DNA of 64,000 bases from SFWF01 sp045537915 (GTDB lineage Bacteria; Bacillota; Clostridia; Oscillospirales; Acutalibacteraceae), in NCBI GenBank assembly GCA_045537915.1, contig JAZSQK010000012.1, positions 16,473-80,472 of the forward strand, given 5' to 3'. Shown here in pieces: positions 44,126 to 51,068 of the stretch. A model generated the notes under the pieces. That model was given only the letters and a program-made list of their open reading frames with translations, made no database searches and was not told where the DNA came from. Each line of letters starts with the position of its first letter. Position 1 is the first letter of the stretch. The position numbers and the translations under genes are program-made.

Positions 44126-44287
44126 TTAAAAGTTTTGTTCTGTTCCGTCGTAGGAGAAGAAGCCCTCAAGCCCGATGGTCTTACAGGGGCGCCTCTCCTT
44201 TTTGGGAATTTGTTCTGCCTTGCTTTTTACTCTCTGCCCTAAAACGAAGCCTAAAGCAAAGGTCGGGATAAGCAGTAAGAGAATCAT
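44126..44287 (-). CDS. 53-residue membrane-anchored phage protein
   Basis: ATG at 44287 overlaps the large terminase stop by 4 bases (ATGA) and GGAGG lies 6 bases before it, so translation is coupled. The protein begins MILLLLIPTFALGFVLGQRV, one membrane helix, followed by a basic half (KSKAEQIPKKERRPCKT) and FFSYDGTEQNF. It ends 18 bases before the scaffold start. No family recognised. It is shorter than most gene callers report. Confidence 0.7.
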   Translation of the reverse strand: MILLLLIPTFALGFVLGQRVKSKAEQIPKKERRPCKTIGLEGFFSYDGTEQNF

Positions 44288-45531
44288 ACATAACCTCCTT
44301 TCACACCGTAAAAGCTTGTCTTTGGCTTTGCCGAAGAGGTCTTTACATCATAAAAGGCATACCTCAAAGCATCCATAAGATGATTGTTTTTGTCCTGTGG
44401 GGTGTTCGGAAGGCTTTTGTCCCAGCAATAGCAGGACAGCTCGGAAAGTGTGTTTACACATTTTGGGTTTACGGTTATACGGTATTCACTTATATTCATA
44501 ATTCCGTTAATAACACTGTCCTTTCCCTTGACCGAGGGCGTAAGTCGGGCAAGTCCAAGTCTGCGAAGGTCGTCGTTGGTCTTTGGCTCTGCCGAATCGG
44601 CACGGATTTTCTCCTTGCCGTAGCCCCTTGAGATGATCTCCTTTGCAATATCCGAGTTGAGCATTTTTCTCTTGCAGAACTCATCAAAAACATAAATTTG
44701 CTTTTGTTCGGCGTTTACCATTATCGCAATAAAGGCGGTCGGGTCGGTTGTGTAGCCGTAGTCAAGTCCGAAATAGGCTCTCCAGTCGCCCGACTCGGTG
44801 TCGGCAATTCCCGAAGTCCAGTTTTCATAAACCAATCCCTCAGAAATTCCCCATTCCCCGAGACCTGCCACAGCATACTGCCGTGGGGACTGAGTTTTAA
44901 GCCTTTCAAAAACGGCTAGGTCGGTCTTATCGAGAAATTCGTTGATAAGGTAGTTGGTTGAGAAAACCGAGGTGTCGGCAGAGGGGCTGTCGAAAAAACG
45001 GCTTTTTAGCCAGTGCTTCTCGCTCCAGGGATTAAAGGTAAGGGTGGTCTGTTTGAAAAGAGAGTCGGGAATTTTTCCTCTGGGAACCGAGAGGTCGAGT
45101 TTCTCGAAATCAGCAAGGCTCTCAATCTCATAGGCCTCCTCTATCCAGACAAAGTTCAGATATCCGCTCTGCACGGTGGTAGAGGCTATTTTAAGAACAT
45201 CGTCAAAGCCTCTGAAAAGTATTTTTTGTCCGGTAGGCAGATAGGTCATTTCAAGAGGGGCAAGGGTGTTTTTAAAAAGGTGCGAAACACCGAGTGCACC
45301 TTGCGCCCATTTAAGCTGGGCAAAGGTCGAATCCCTGTGGGTGTTCATAACCGCCCTTACGACAAGAATATTGCTCTCGGGATATTTCATAAGGCGATAT
45401 ATGAGATTAAGGGCAGTTGTTGTCGATTTTTTGGACCCCTTTCCGCCTTTGAGCACCCTGTATCTTGATTTGCAGTTCCAGAACTCGTCGTAACCGCCTC
45501 CGACAACATTACTTAGAGCTACCGATGTCAT
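44284..45531 (-). CDS. Phage terminase large subunit (PBSX type)
   Basis: 415 residues. The ATPase has Walker A KGGKGSKKST, where the last Lys is present, Walker B NFVWIEEAYEI and the coupling motif TTLTFNPWSEKHW. The RNase H-like nuclease has GLDYGYTTDPTAF with the metal-binding Asp, RADSAEPKTNDDL and a final DALRYAFYD. I start at the ATG at 45531. It packs DNA into the capsid, so intact motifs suggest packaging may still be possible. Confidence 0.92.
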   Translation of the reverse strand: MTSVALSNVVGGGYDEFWNCKSRYRVLKGGKGSKKSTTTALNLIYRLMKYPESNILVVRAVMNTHRDSTFAQLKWAQGALGVSHLFKNTLAPLEMTYLPTGQKILFRGFDDVLKIASTTVQSGYLNFVWIEEAYEIESLADFEKLDLSVPRGKIPDSLFKQTTLTFNPWSEKHWLKSRFFDSPSADTSVFSTNYLINEFLDKTDLAVFERLKTQSPRQYAVAGLGEWGISEGLVYENWTSGIADTESGDWRAYFGLDYGYTTDPTAFIAIMVNAEQKQIYVFDEFCKRKMLNSDIAKEIISRGYGKEKIRADSAEPKTNDDLRRLGLARLTPSVKGKDSVINGIMNISEYRITVNPKCVNTLSELSCYCWDKSLPNTPQDKNNHLMDALRYAFYDVKTSSAKPKTSFYGVKGGYV

Positions 45532-45766
45532 CGATAAGGGTAACACCTCCCGATTCCTTATTGCCCGAGGCAAGACCGATGAGCTCCTTCATAGCAGACA
45601 AATCACCCGACGAGGCCTTTTTATAAAGCCCTGCGGCAATTACGGTCATTCTGGTCGGCTTTTTCATACAAAAGCCCATCTCTGATAACTTTTTTTGTTC
45701 TTCAGCAGAGGCTCTAAGCCTTAAAAGTCTCCCAAGCTCTTCAGACAGACCTGCTTTGTTTTTCAT
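45509..45766 (-). CDS. Phage terminase small subunit-like protein
   Basis: 85 residues. A helical protein with RMTVIAAGLYKKASSGDLSAMKELIGLA, the motif of short small-terminase proteins found before the large subunit in clostridial phages. It overlaps the large-subunit gene by 23 bases. I choose the ATG at 45766, 8 bases after GGGAGG. It probably recognises the packaging site; the GGACAT repeats lie just upstream. Confidence 0.72.
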   Translation of the reverse strand: MKNKAGLSEELGRLLRLRASAEEQKKLSEMGFCMKKPTRMTVIAAGLYKKASSGDLSAMKELIGLASGNKESGGVTLIDDIGSSK

Positions 45767-45809
45767 GCGGCTCACCTCCCGAGCAACCAGATTGTAATAG
45801 AAAGCAGAT

Positions 45810-45849
45810 GGACATTAAAGGACATCTTGCATTTTTATATGGACATCTT
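45810..45849. repeat. Three GGACAT direct repeats upstream of the small terminase
   Basis: GGACAT occurs at 45810, 45820 and 45841, extended to GGACATCTT in the last two. The spacing of 10 and 21 bases means one and two helical turns, so all three would face the same side of the helix. Candidate operator or packaging site of the phage block. Confidence 0.6.
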
Positions 45850-45863
45850 TTTTGCAAAAAGAA

Positions 45864-45893
45864 AAAGGCATCGGTCAAAAGACTGATGCCTTG
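45864..45893 (-). terminator. Terminator after ruvX on the right border of the phage block
   Basis: AAAGGCATCGGTC pairs with GACTGATGCCTT around AAAA with one G-U pair, followed on the minus strand by T-rich DNA. Confidence 0.8.
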
Positions 45894-45910
45894 CGGTTTT
45901 TAGGTTTTGC

Positions 45911-46330
45911 TTATTTGTTATTTTTTCTGTAATTCAGGTAATCTTCAAGTATCATAACGGCTGCGACAGCGTCAATACTCTCCTTGCGTTTTTTACCCTT
46001 TGTATCGGTCAAATTAAGGGCGGTGTGTGCCGAAACGGTGGTACAACGCTCGTCCCAGAGAACCGTTTGGATACCGCTTATCACGCCTAATTTCTCGGCT
46101 ATGGCGGCGCACTCCTGCGCTCTCGGGCCAACACTGCCATCCATATTTTTAGGAAAGCCGACAACTATACGCTCTGCGCCAAGCTCCTTTGCCTTTTCGC
46201 AAAGCCTTTGTATCAGCCTGTCCTCGTTATATTCGGTTATAACCCCCTTTGGAAAGGCAAGGCTTTCTCCCTTGTCGCAAAGGGCGATACCCGTACGTGC
46301 TTTTCCAAGGTCTACCGACATAATAATCAT
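45911..46330 (-). CDS. ruvX: RuvX/YqgF Holliday junction resolvase-like protein
   Basis: 139 residues of the RNase H-fold YqgF family. MSVDLGKARTGIAL, VGFPKNMDGSVGPRA and the ending ESIDAVAAVMIL carry the conserved acidic residues. It is also linked to 16S rRNA processing. ATG at 46330 or 9 bases later. The start overlaps the histidine phosphatase stop by 4 bases. Confidence 0.9.
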   Translation of the reverse strand: MIIMSVDLGKARTGIALCDKGESLAFPKGVITEYNEDRLIQRLCEKAKELGAERIVVGFPKNMDGSVGPRAQECAAIAEKLGVISGIQTVLWDERCTTVSAHTALNLTDTKGKKRKESIDAVAAVMILEDYLNYRKNNK

Positions 46331-47007
46331 ATCTTTGTGTCCTCTTTTTTTACAAGTATTTTTCCTGATTCAGTCCTTAAATCCTCTGTCAGATGGGAGT
46401 CGTCATTTGCAAATTCGACGGTTATTTTATCCTTATCACAGATAAGCAGGGTTACCGAGGTGTTGGTCGACCAATCGGTGTCACAAAGCCTTGTGATATC
46501 GTTAAAGCTGAGTCTGCAAAGCAGATTTCTTATGGTCGCTCCGTGAGAGGTGATAAGAATGGTCTTACCCTCGTTATTTTTGTCCTCTATAACCTTTTTT
46601 AATCCCTGCCATACCCTCTCGTAAACCGCCGTCATAGGTTCTGCATCCTTTGGAGCAAACTCATGGGGACGGGACCTCCAGATATCCTCAAAATCGGGAT
46701 ATACCGAGGGAATATCCGAAAAGAGCATTTTTTCAACGATTCCGCCGTTTATTTCGATAAAATCGGGATTTTTCTCAATATCAAGAGCTCTGTCGCCAAC
46801 AATAGCAAGGGCGGTTTTGTAGGCTCGCTTAAGGGGGCTTGAATAGACCCTGTCAATATGAATGTCGGCAAACCGTTTTTTAAGACACCCGAGCTGCCGT
46901 TCGCCCTTTTCGGTTATGTCACAGTCGGTTGTGCCCTGAAAAGCATTATGGAGATTGCCCTCGGTTTCACAGTGACGGACCAGATAAATTTTAACCAAAA
47001 GATACAC
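46327..47007 (-). CDS. Histidine phosphatase family protein
   Basis: 226 residues. The phosphohistidine motif is LVRHCETEGN, then SSPLKRAYKTA, and the second His is in ITSHGATIRNLL. These form the active site of the PhoE/cobC-like group. The start (GTG at 47007 or TTG at 46998) is uncertain. Substrate unknown; co-transcribed with ruvX. Confidence 0.85.
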   Translation of the reverse strand: MYLLVKIYLVRHCETEGNLHNAFQGTTDCDITEKGERQLGCLKKRFADIHIDRVYSSPLKRAYKTALAIVGDRALDIEKNPDFIEINGGIVEKMLFSDIPSVYPDFEDIWRSRPHEFAPKDAEPMTAVYERVWQGLKKVIEDKNNEGKTILITSHGATIRNLLCRLSFNDITRLCDTDWSTNTSVTLLICDKDKITVEFANDDSHLTEDLRTESGKILVKKEDTKI

Positions 47008-47125
47008 CCCAATAGTAGTATTTTATATTATTATATAGTAATAAAGGTTTTTTTGCAATATGAAAGGGTTGAAATATTGCCGGAAAAGTGCTATATTCAA
47101 TACAAATATCCACGAGGTGATAAAA

Positions 47126-48160
47126 ATGATAAAAAAATATCTTAACAGACTTTTTATTGACGGACTTTCGGGTATGGCTTCGGGTCTTTTTGCCACCCTG
47201 ATAATCGGCACCATAATAGCTCAGATAGGCTCTCTTATCGGAGGAACGGTCGGAACATATCTTATTGCTATCGGCGGATTTGCAAAGACTGTAACCGGTG
47301 CAGGAATCGGCGTGGGAGTTGCCTGTAAATTAGGTGCGGCGCCGCTTGTTACGGTTTCGGCTGCGGTTGCGGGACTTATCGGAGCTTTCCCCAATATAAA
47401 TATAGAGAGCTTTGTTTTCGGCAGACCGGGAGAGCCTCTCGGTGCCTTTGTTGCGGCCTATGTTGCCATTGAGCTCGGCGGCCTTGTAGCAGGAAAAACA
47501 AAGGTTGACATTATAGTTACACCTATTGTTTCGATAATCCCGGGCGGCGTTGCGGGAATCTTCCTTGGCGCACCTATTTCTGCCTTTATGGGTTGGATTG
47601 GCTCGATAGTAAACTTCGGCGTTGAACAACAGCCGATACTCTGCGGAATAATCGTTTCGGTGGTAATGGGAATTTGCCTCACACTTCCGATATCCTCTGC
47701 GGCAATCGGCGTTTCCCTCAAGCTTTCGGGTCTTGCGGCAGGCGCTGCGGTTGCGGGTTGCTGCGCCAATATGATAGGCTTTGCGGTAGCCTCCTTCAGA
47801 GATAACAAATGGGGAGGCCTTGTGTCACAGGGAATAGGAACCTCTATGCTGCAGATGCCCAATATCGTTAAAAAGCCTATAATCTGGTTACCCGCAATAG
47901 TAGCAAGTGCCGTAACAGGACCGCTTTCTGCGGCCCTTCTCGGAATGGTGAGCACACCTACCGGTTCGGGAATGGGAACTGCAGGTCTTGTCGGACCGCT
48001 TGAAACCTACACCGCAATGGTAACGGCAGGAACCGAGCCTGTTATAGCGGTGCTCGAAATTGCTATTATGCACTTTATTCTCCCCGGAGCAATAGCCCTC
48101 GGCACAGCCGAAGTTATGAGGAAAATAGGCTGGATTAAAAAAGGAGATATGAAGCTTTAG
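47126..48160 (+). CDS. PTS EIIC-like membrane protein (PfoR family)
   Basis: 344 residues, about ten hydrophobic segments, Gly-rich. MIKKYLNRLFIDGLSGMASG and the repeats such as GLVGPLETYTAMVTAG match the PTS_EIIC_2/PfoR group. In Clostridium perfringens PfoR was first tied to toxin control; the transport role is still open. No EIIA/EIIB gene is near. GAGGTG lies before the ATG at 47126, which I prefer to an earlier ATG. Confidence 0.75.
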   Translation: MIKKYLNRLFIDGLSGMASGLFATLIIGTIIAQIGSLIGGTVGTYLIAIGGFAKTVTGAGIGVGVACKLGAAPLVTVSAAVAGLIGAFPNINIESFVFGRPGEPLGAFVAAYVAIELGGLVAGKTKVDIIVTPIVSIIPGGVAGIFLGAPISAFMGWIGSIVNFGVEQQPILCGIIVSVVMGICLTLPISSAAIGVSLKLSGLAAGAAVAGCCANMIGFAVASFRDNKWGGLVSQGIGTSMLQMPNIVKKPIIWLPAIVASAVTGPLSAALLGMVSTPTGSGMGTAGLVGPLETYTAMVTAGTEPVIAVLEIAIMHFILPGAIALGTAEVMRKIGWIKKGDMKL

Positions 48161-48162
48161 AG

Positions 48163-48795
48163 ATGACAAAGAAGCAAAGAGCCGCAAGGGCGGTGGAGCT
48201 TTTAAAACTGGAATACCCTGATGCAATATGCTCACTTAACTACAGCGACCCCTTTCAGTTACTTGTTGCAACAAGGCTTTCGGCCCAGTGCACTGATGCC
48301 AGGGTAAATATGGTAACGCCCGAGCTTTTTGCCGAGTTTCCGACTGCAAAGGCTATGGCCGAGGCGCCGATAGAGAGGATTATGGAAATCATTTCCTCTT
48401 GCGGCTTGTATAAAACAAAGGCGGCGGATATAATAGAAATCGGCAGAGGGATAACCGAAAGATTTGGCGGCAGGGTGCCAGACACGATAGAGGAACTTGT
48501 TACGCTTCAGGGGGTAGGCAGAAAAACTGCAAACCTTGTTGTCGGAGATGTTTACTCAAAACCTGCGGTGGTCTGCGATACCCATTTTATAAGGATAGTA
48601 AACCGTCTGGGGCTTTGCGAAACGACCGATCCGCTTAAGGTTGAAAGGGAGCTTAAAGCAATACTTGAACCGTCGCAGTCTAATAATTTCTGCCACCGCA
48701 CCGTGCTTCACGGAAGGGCGGTATGCACAGCAAGACGGGCGTTTTGCGAAAATTGCGTCCTTTGCGAAATTTGTAAAAAGGTAAATGTAAAATGA
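48163..48795 (+). CDS. nth: Endonuclease III
   Basis: 210 residues of DNA glycosylase/AP lyase for oxidised pyrimidines. The helix-hairpin-helix is LQGVGRKTANLVVG with the catalytic Lys, and the catalytic Asp is in VVCDTHFIR. The [4Fe-4S] loop has C-x6-C-x2-C-x5-C (CTARRAFCENCVLCEIC). The stop overlaps the next start by 4 bases. Confidence 0.95.
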   Translation: MTKKQRAARAVELLKLEYPDAICSLNYSDPFQLLVATRLSAQCTDARVNMVTPELFAEFPTAKAMAEAPIERIMEIISSCGLYKTKAADIIEIGRGITERFGGRVPDTIEELVTLQGVGRKTANLVVGDVYSKPAVVCDTHFIRIVNRLGLCETTDPLKVERELKAILEPSQSNNFCHRTVLHGRAVCTARRAFCENCVLCEICKKVNVK

Positions 48796-49502
48796 CATCT
48801 GACATTTATTCACGAACCGAAGCGCTGCTCGGAAAAGATGCGATTGAAAGGCTTAAAAAGGCAAAGGTTGCGGTCTTTGGCGCAGGGGGAGTAGGCTCTG
48901 CGGCAATAGAAGGTCTTGCCAGAAGCGGCGTTGGAGAAATCCATATTTTCGACCACGATAAAATATCGCCGAGCAACCTTAACCGTCAGCTTATGACAGA
49001 TAGTGAAAACATCGGACAGTCAAAGGCTAAAGCTTCGGCAAAAAGAGCCGAGAGGATAAACCCTTCGATAACGGCGGTAGCCCATGAGCTTTTTTATCTG
49101 CCCGAAACAGCCGAGCAGATTGAACTGTCGCAGTATGATTTTATAATCGATGCAGTTGATACCCTGACTGCAAAGCTTGAACTGGTTTTAAGGGCAAACG
49201 CCTTGAATGTTCCGATAATAAGCTGTATGGGGACGGGAAACAAACTCGATATAACAAGGCTTAGAGTGTCGGACATTTCAAAAACTCACGAGTGTCCTCT
49301 TGCCAGAAGAATGAGAAAAGAGCTAAAGGCAAGGGGAATAACCGAGCTCAAGGTTGTCTGGTCAGACGAAAAGCCCCAAAGCGCAGCTCCTACGGGAGAG
49401 CTTAAAGGCGACCGACCTGCTCCTGCGAGTGCAATATTCGTGCCCTGTGCGGCAGGACTTTTAATGGCAAAAACGGCAATAGACCATATAATCAATAATT
49501 AA
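48792..49502 (+). CDS. tcdA: tRNA threonylcarbamoyladenosine dehydratase
   Basis: 236 residues of the ThiF/MoeB/HesA group. GAGGVGSAAIEGLARSGVG binds ATP, and RQLMTD and DAVDTLTAKLELV are typical of TcdA. It makes the cyclic form of t6A in tRNA. Conserved Cys-Arg features of E1-like enzymes are partly present (CPLARRMRKEL). Confidence 0.9.
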   Translation: MTSDIYSRTEALLGKDAIERLKKAKVAVFGAGGVGSAAIEGLARSGVGEIHIFDHDKISPSNLNRQLMTDSENIGQSKAKASAKRAERINPSITAVAHELFYLPETAEQIELSQYDFIIDAVDTLTAKLELVLRANALNVPIISCMGTGNKLDITRLRVSDISKTHECPLARRMRKELKARGITELKVVWSDEKPQSAAPTGELKGDRPAPASAIFVPCAAGLLMAKTAIDHIINN

Positions 49503-49518
49503 AACGGGGGAATTTAAA

Positions 49519-50469
49519 ATGAAAAAAATTGCGGCTATCATATTGGCAATATCACTTGTGTTTACACTATGCGCCCTTGCAGGCTGTAAGAACAAGAAGG
49601 ACGAGCAGCCTGTCGACACAGGCTCTTCAGTGGCTTCGTCACAGGATGAAGCTTCTTCCAAGGATTCTAGTACAGAACAATCCTCAACCGCACAGCAGAC
49701 CTCCTCTGCTCCTGCGCAGGTGTCGGTAGCTTCATCCTTGGCAAAGGCTATCGGTCAGGACAGGGTTGATTATCTTATGACCTTGCCTACCGCCTATATG
49801 GGTTGGGGACCGGGCACAAATTTTGATGCAGATAACCGTTCAACCGCCTGTACAGGCTATCAGACCAGATTCGGCGACAAATATGCGGTAGAATATATAA
49901 AAGAAAATGAAAAGAATATGTATCTCACCTTTGACGAGGGCTATGAGTATAACAATAACACTGCAAAAATTCTTGATGTGCTCAAAGAGAAGGATATTCA
50001 GGCGGTATTCTTTATTACCCTTGACTATGCCGAGTCCCGTCCCGACCTTGTCCGCAGAATGATAGACGAGGGACATATAGTAGGAAACCATACCGCAGAC
50101 CATCCCGACTGCACAAAAATCAGTCTTGAGGCGGCTTATGAGGATATAATGGAGCTTCACACATATGTAAAGGACAATTTCGACTATGAAATGAACCTTT
50201 TCCGCTTCCCCTCGGGCTCACATAATGAAAGACTTTTGGCTATGATTAAGGAAATCGGCTATAAGACTCTTTTCTGGAGCTTTGCTTATGTTGACTGGGA
50301 AACTGCCAACCAGCCCGATGAGGCGGCAGCGCTACAGAAACTGACCGACCGTTTGCATCCCGGCGGACTTTATCTGCTACACGCCGTTTCAAACACAAAC
50401 ACCAATATCCTTGCAACCTTTATAGACACGGCAAAGGGACAAGGATACGCCTTCCCCGATTATAAATAA
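49519..50469 (+). CDS. Polysaccharide deacetylase lipoprotein
   Basis: 316 residues. Signal ends in the lipobox LAGC near residue 20, followed by a Ser-rich linker to about 75. The NodB domain starts at KNMYLTFDEGYEY, where Asp-Glu replaces the usual Asp-Asp, then GNHTADHPD (His-x3-His), RFPSGSHN and LLHAVSNTNTN. It resembles PdaA-type peptidoglycan deacetylases of spore formers. Lipid anchor places it outside. The changed Asp may affect metal use. Confidence 0.87.
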   Translation: MKKIAAIILAISLVFTLCALAGCKNKKDEQPVDTGSSVASSQDEASSKDSSTEQSSTAQQTSSAPAQVSVASSLAKAIGQDRVDYLMTLPTAYMGWGPGTNFDADNRSTACTGYQTRFGDKYAVEYIKENEKNMYLTFDEGYEYNNNTAKILDVLKEKDIQAVFFITLDYAESRPDLVRRMIDEGHIVGNHTADHPDCTKISLEAAYEDIMELHTYVKDNFDYEMNLFRFPSGSHNERLLAMIKEIGYKTLFWSFAYVDWETANQPDEAAALQKLTDRLHPGGLYLLHAVSNTNTNILATFIDTAKGQGYAFPDYK

Positions 50470-50479
50470 AAACACTCCC

Positions 50480-50507
50480 GAGGTCAGCGCTAGCGCTGAC
50501 CTCTTTA
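50480..50507 (+). terminator. Terminator after the deacetylase
   Basis: GAGGTCAGCGC at 50480-50490 and its complement at 50493-50503 pair around TA, followed by TTTATT. Confidence 0.85.
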
Positions 50508-50517
50508 TTGTATAACG

Positions 50518-50562
50518 AAAAATATAAGCACCACGCCTATTGGCGCAGTGCTTATATTTGGC
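50518..50562 (-). repeat. Distal copy of the tRNA-Arg terminator (identical 45 bp)
   Basis: Identical to 50720-50764 (offset 202). On the minus strand it is a terminator: AAATATAAGCAC pairs with GTGCTTATATTT, with an inner GCGCC/GGCG stem, then T-rich DNA. The copy ends with the discriminator-CCA part of a tRNA end. Confidence 0.85.
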
Positions 50563-50719
50563 TCCGCTTACGAAGATACTCTGCGCCGACGTTGTTTTGA
50601 CCGCTTCGGGCGGTGCCCAAAACAATCGGTCGTGCTCGAGACTTCGCAGCTCACAAAACCTATCGCAGTTTTGTGACTGCTTCGACGAACTCCCTTCGGG
50701 AGTTCTCTTCTTCAAAACA
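50563..50719 (-). other. 157-bp hairpin-rich insert between the two tRNA-Arg terminator copies
   Basis: From + coordinates: CCGA 50586 pairs with TCGG 50626, TTGTTTTG 50592-50599 with CAAAACAA 50618-50625, inner ACCGC with GCGGT and a GCC bulge at 50615-50617; CACAAAAC 50652-50659 with GTTTTGTG 50668-50675; GAACTCCC 50687-50694 with GGGAGTTC 50698-50705. The part at 50698-50711 is an inverted, partly broken copy of the tRNA-Arg T-arm. See the related insert at 59955-60097. Confidence 0.65.
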
Positions 50720-50764
50720 AAAAATATAAGCACCACGCCTATTGGCGCAGTGCTTATATTTGGC
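50720..50764 (-). terminator. tRNA-Arg terminator, proximal copy
   Basis: Same 45-bp sequence as 50518-50562, here joined to the tRNA-Arg 3' end. A strong hairpin with a T-run on the minus strand, directly after CCA. Confidence 0.88.
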
Positions 50765-50837
50765 GCGCTGAAGAAGATTCGAACTCCCGACCTTCTGGTC
50801 CGTAGCCAGACGCTCTATCCAGCTGAGCTATCAGCGC
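50761..50837 (-). tRNA. tRNA-Arg (anticodon ACG)
   Basis: Minus strand. Acceptor GCGCTGA pairs with TCAGCGC, D-arm GCTC/GAGC, anticodon stem TCTGG/CCAGA with loop CTACGGA (ACG, read as ICG after TadA deamination), T-arm GGGAG/CTTCT with two G-U pairs. Discriminator G and CCA are encoded. 77 bases with CCA. Confidence 0.95.
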
Positions 50838-50959
50838 ATATATTCATAAAAAACATCTTAAAATCCGTTTATGGCATTTTAAGGCAAGACCTATAATAAC
50901 ACATTGTAGTCTGTTTTGCAAGTGGTAATTTTTTATTTTTAAAATTTTCTTTTCGATTG

Positions 50960-50988
50960 TTGATAAAATCATTCTTTAGTTGTATAAT
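50960..50988 (+). promoter_or_regulatory. Promoter of the DUF3048 gene
   Basis: TTGATA at 50960-50965, 17 bases and TATAAT at 50983-50988. The leader then has TGTCGAA and TTCGACA as a hairpin near 51000-51022. The rest of 50838-51068 is AT-rich and shows no gene. Confidence 0.82.
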
Positions 50989-51068
50989 GGTTATGGTCTG
51001 TCGAAGCATATGTGTTTCGACATAAAATCTTTGATTTTACCACAAATTTCCAAAGGGGTAGCTTACAT

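Larger units (their letters stand above)
35470..45850 (-). mobile_element. Compact phage structural and lysis gene block (prophage remnant, satellite or domesticated particle locus)
   Basis: Twelve co-directional minus-strand genes in 10.3 kb run from small terminase to amidase. All frames are open and most are tightly spaced or overlapping. There is packaging (terminase), head (scaffold, capsid, portal), a short-tail-like connector set, a fibre and a lysis set. I see no integrase, recombinase, repressor, replication gene, tape measure, sheath or major tail protein, and no direct repeats at the two edges. Host terminators bound both sides. GC is about that of the host except in the fibre 3' half. 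Confidence 0.8.

Noticed and set aside
44284..45531. Terminase large subunit as inactive because of the odd Walker A
   Set aside because: GGKGSKKST keeps the essential Lys and is, as far as I know, a normal variant in PBSX-type terminases of Clostridia.
35426..45893. Attachment sites (direct repeats) at the edges of the phage block
   Set aside because: I compared the two edges and found only unrelated host terminators, no shared repeat of convincing length.
49519..50469. A sporulation-specific PdaA call for the deacetylase
   Set aside because: The lipobox and altered FDEG motif make a specific name unsafe, so only the family was given.
50540..50896. A 118-codon frame across the tRNA-Arg locus
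   Set aside because: The frame only reads through the tRNA, its terminator copies and the insert; the typical peptide of a translated tRNA (RTPDLLVRSQTLYPAELSA) is visible.
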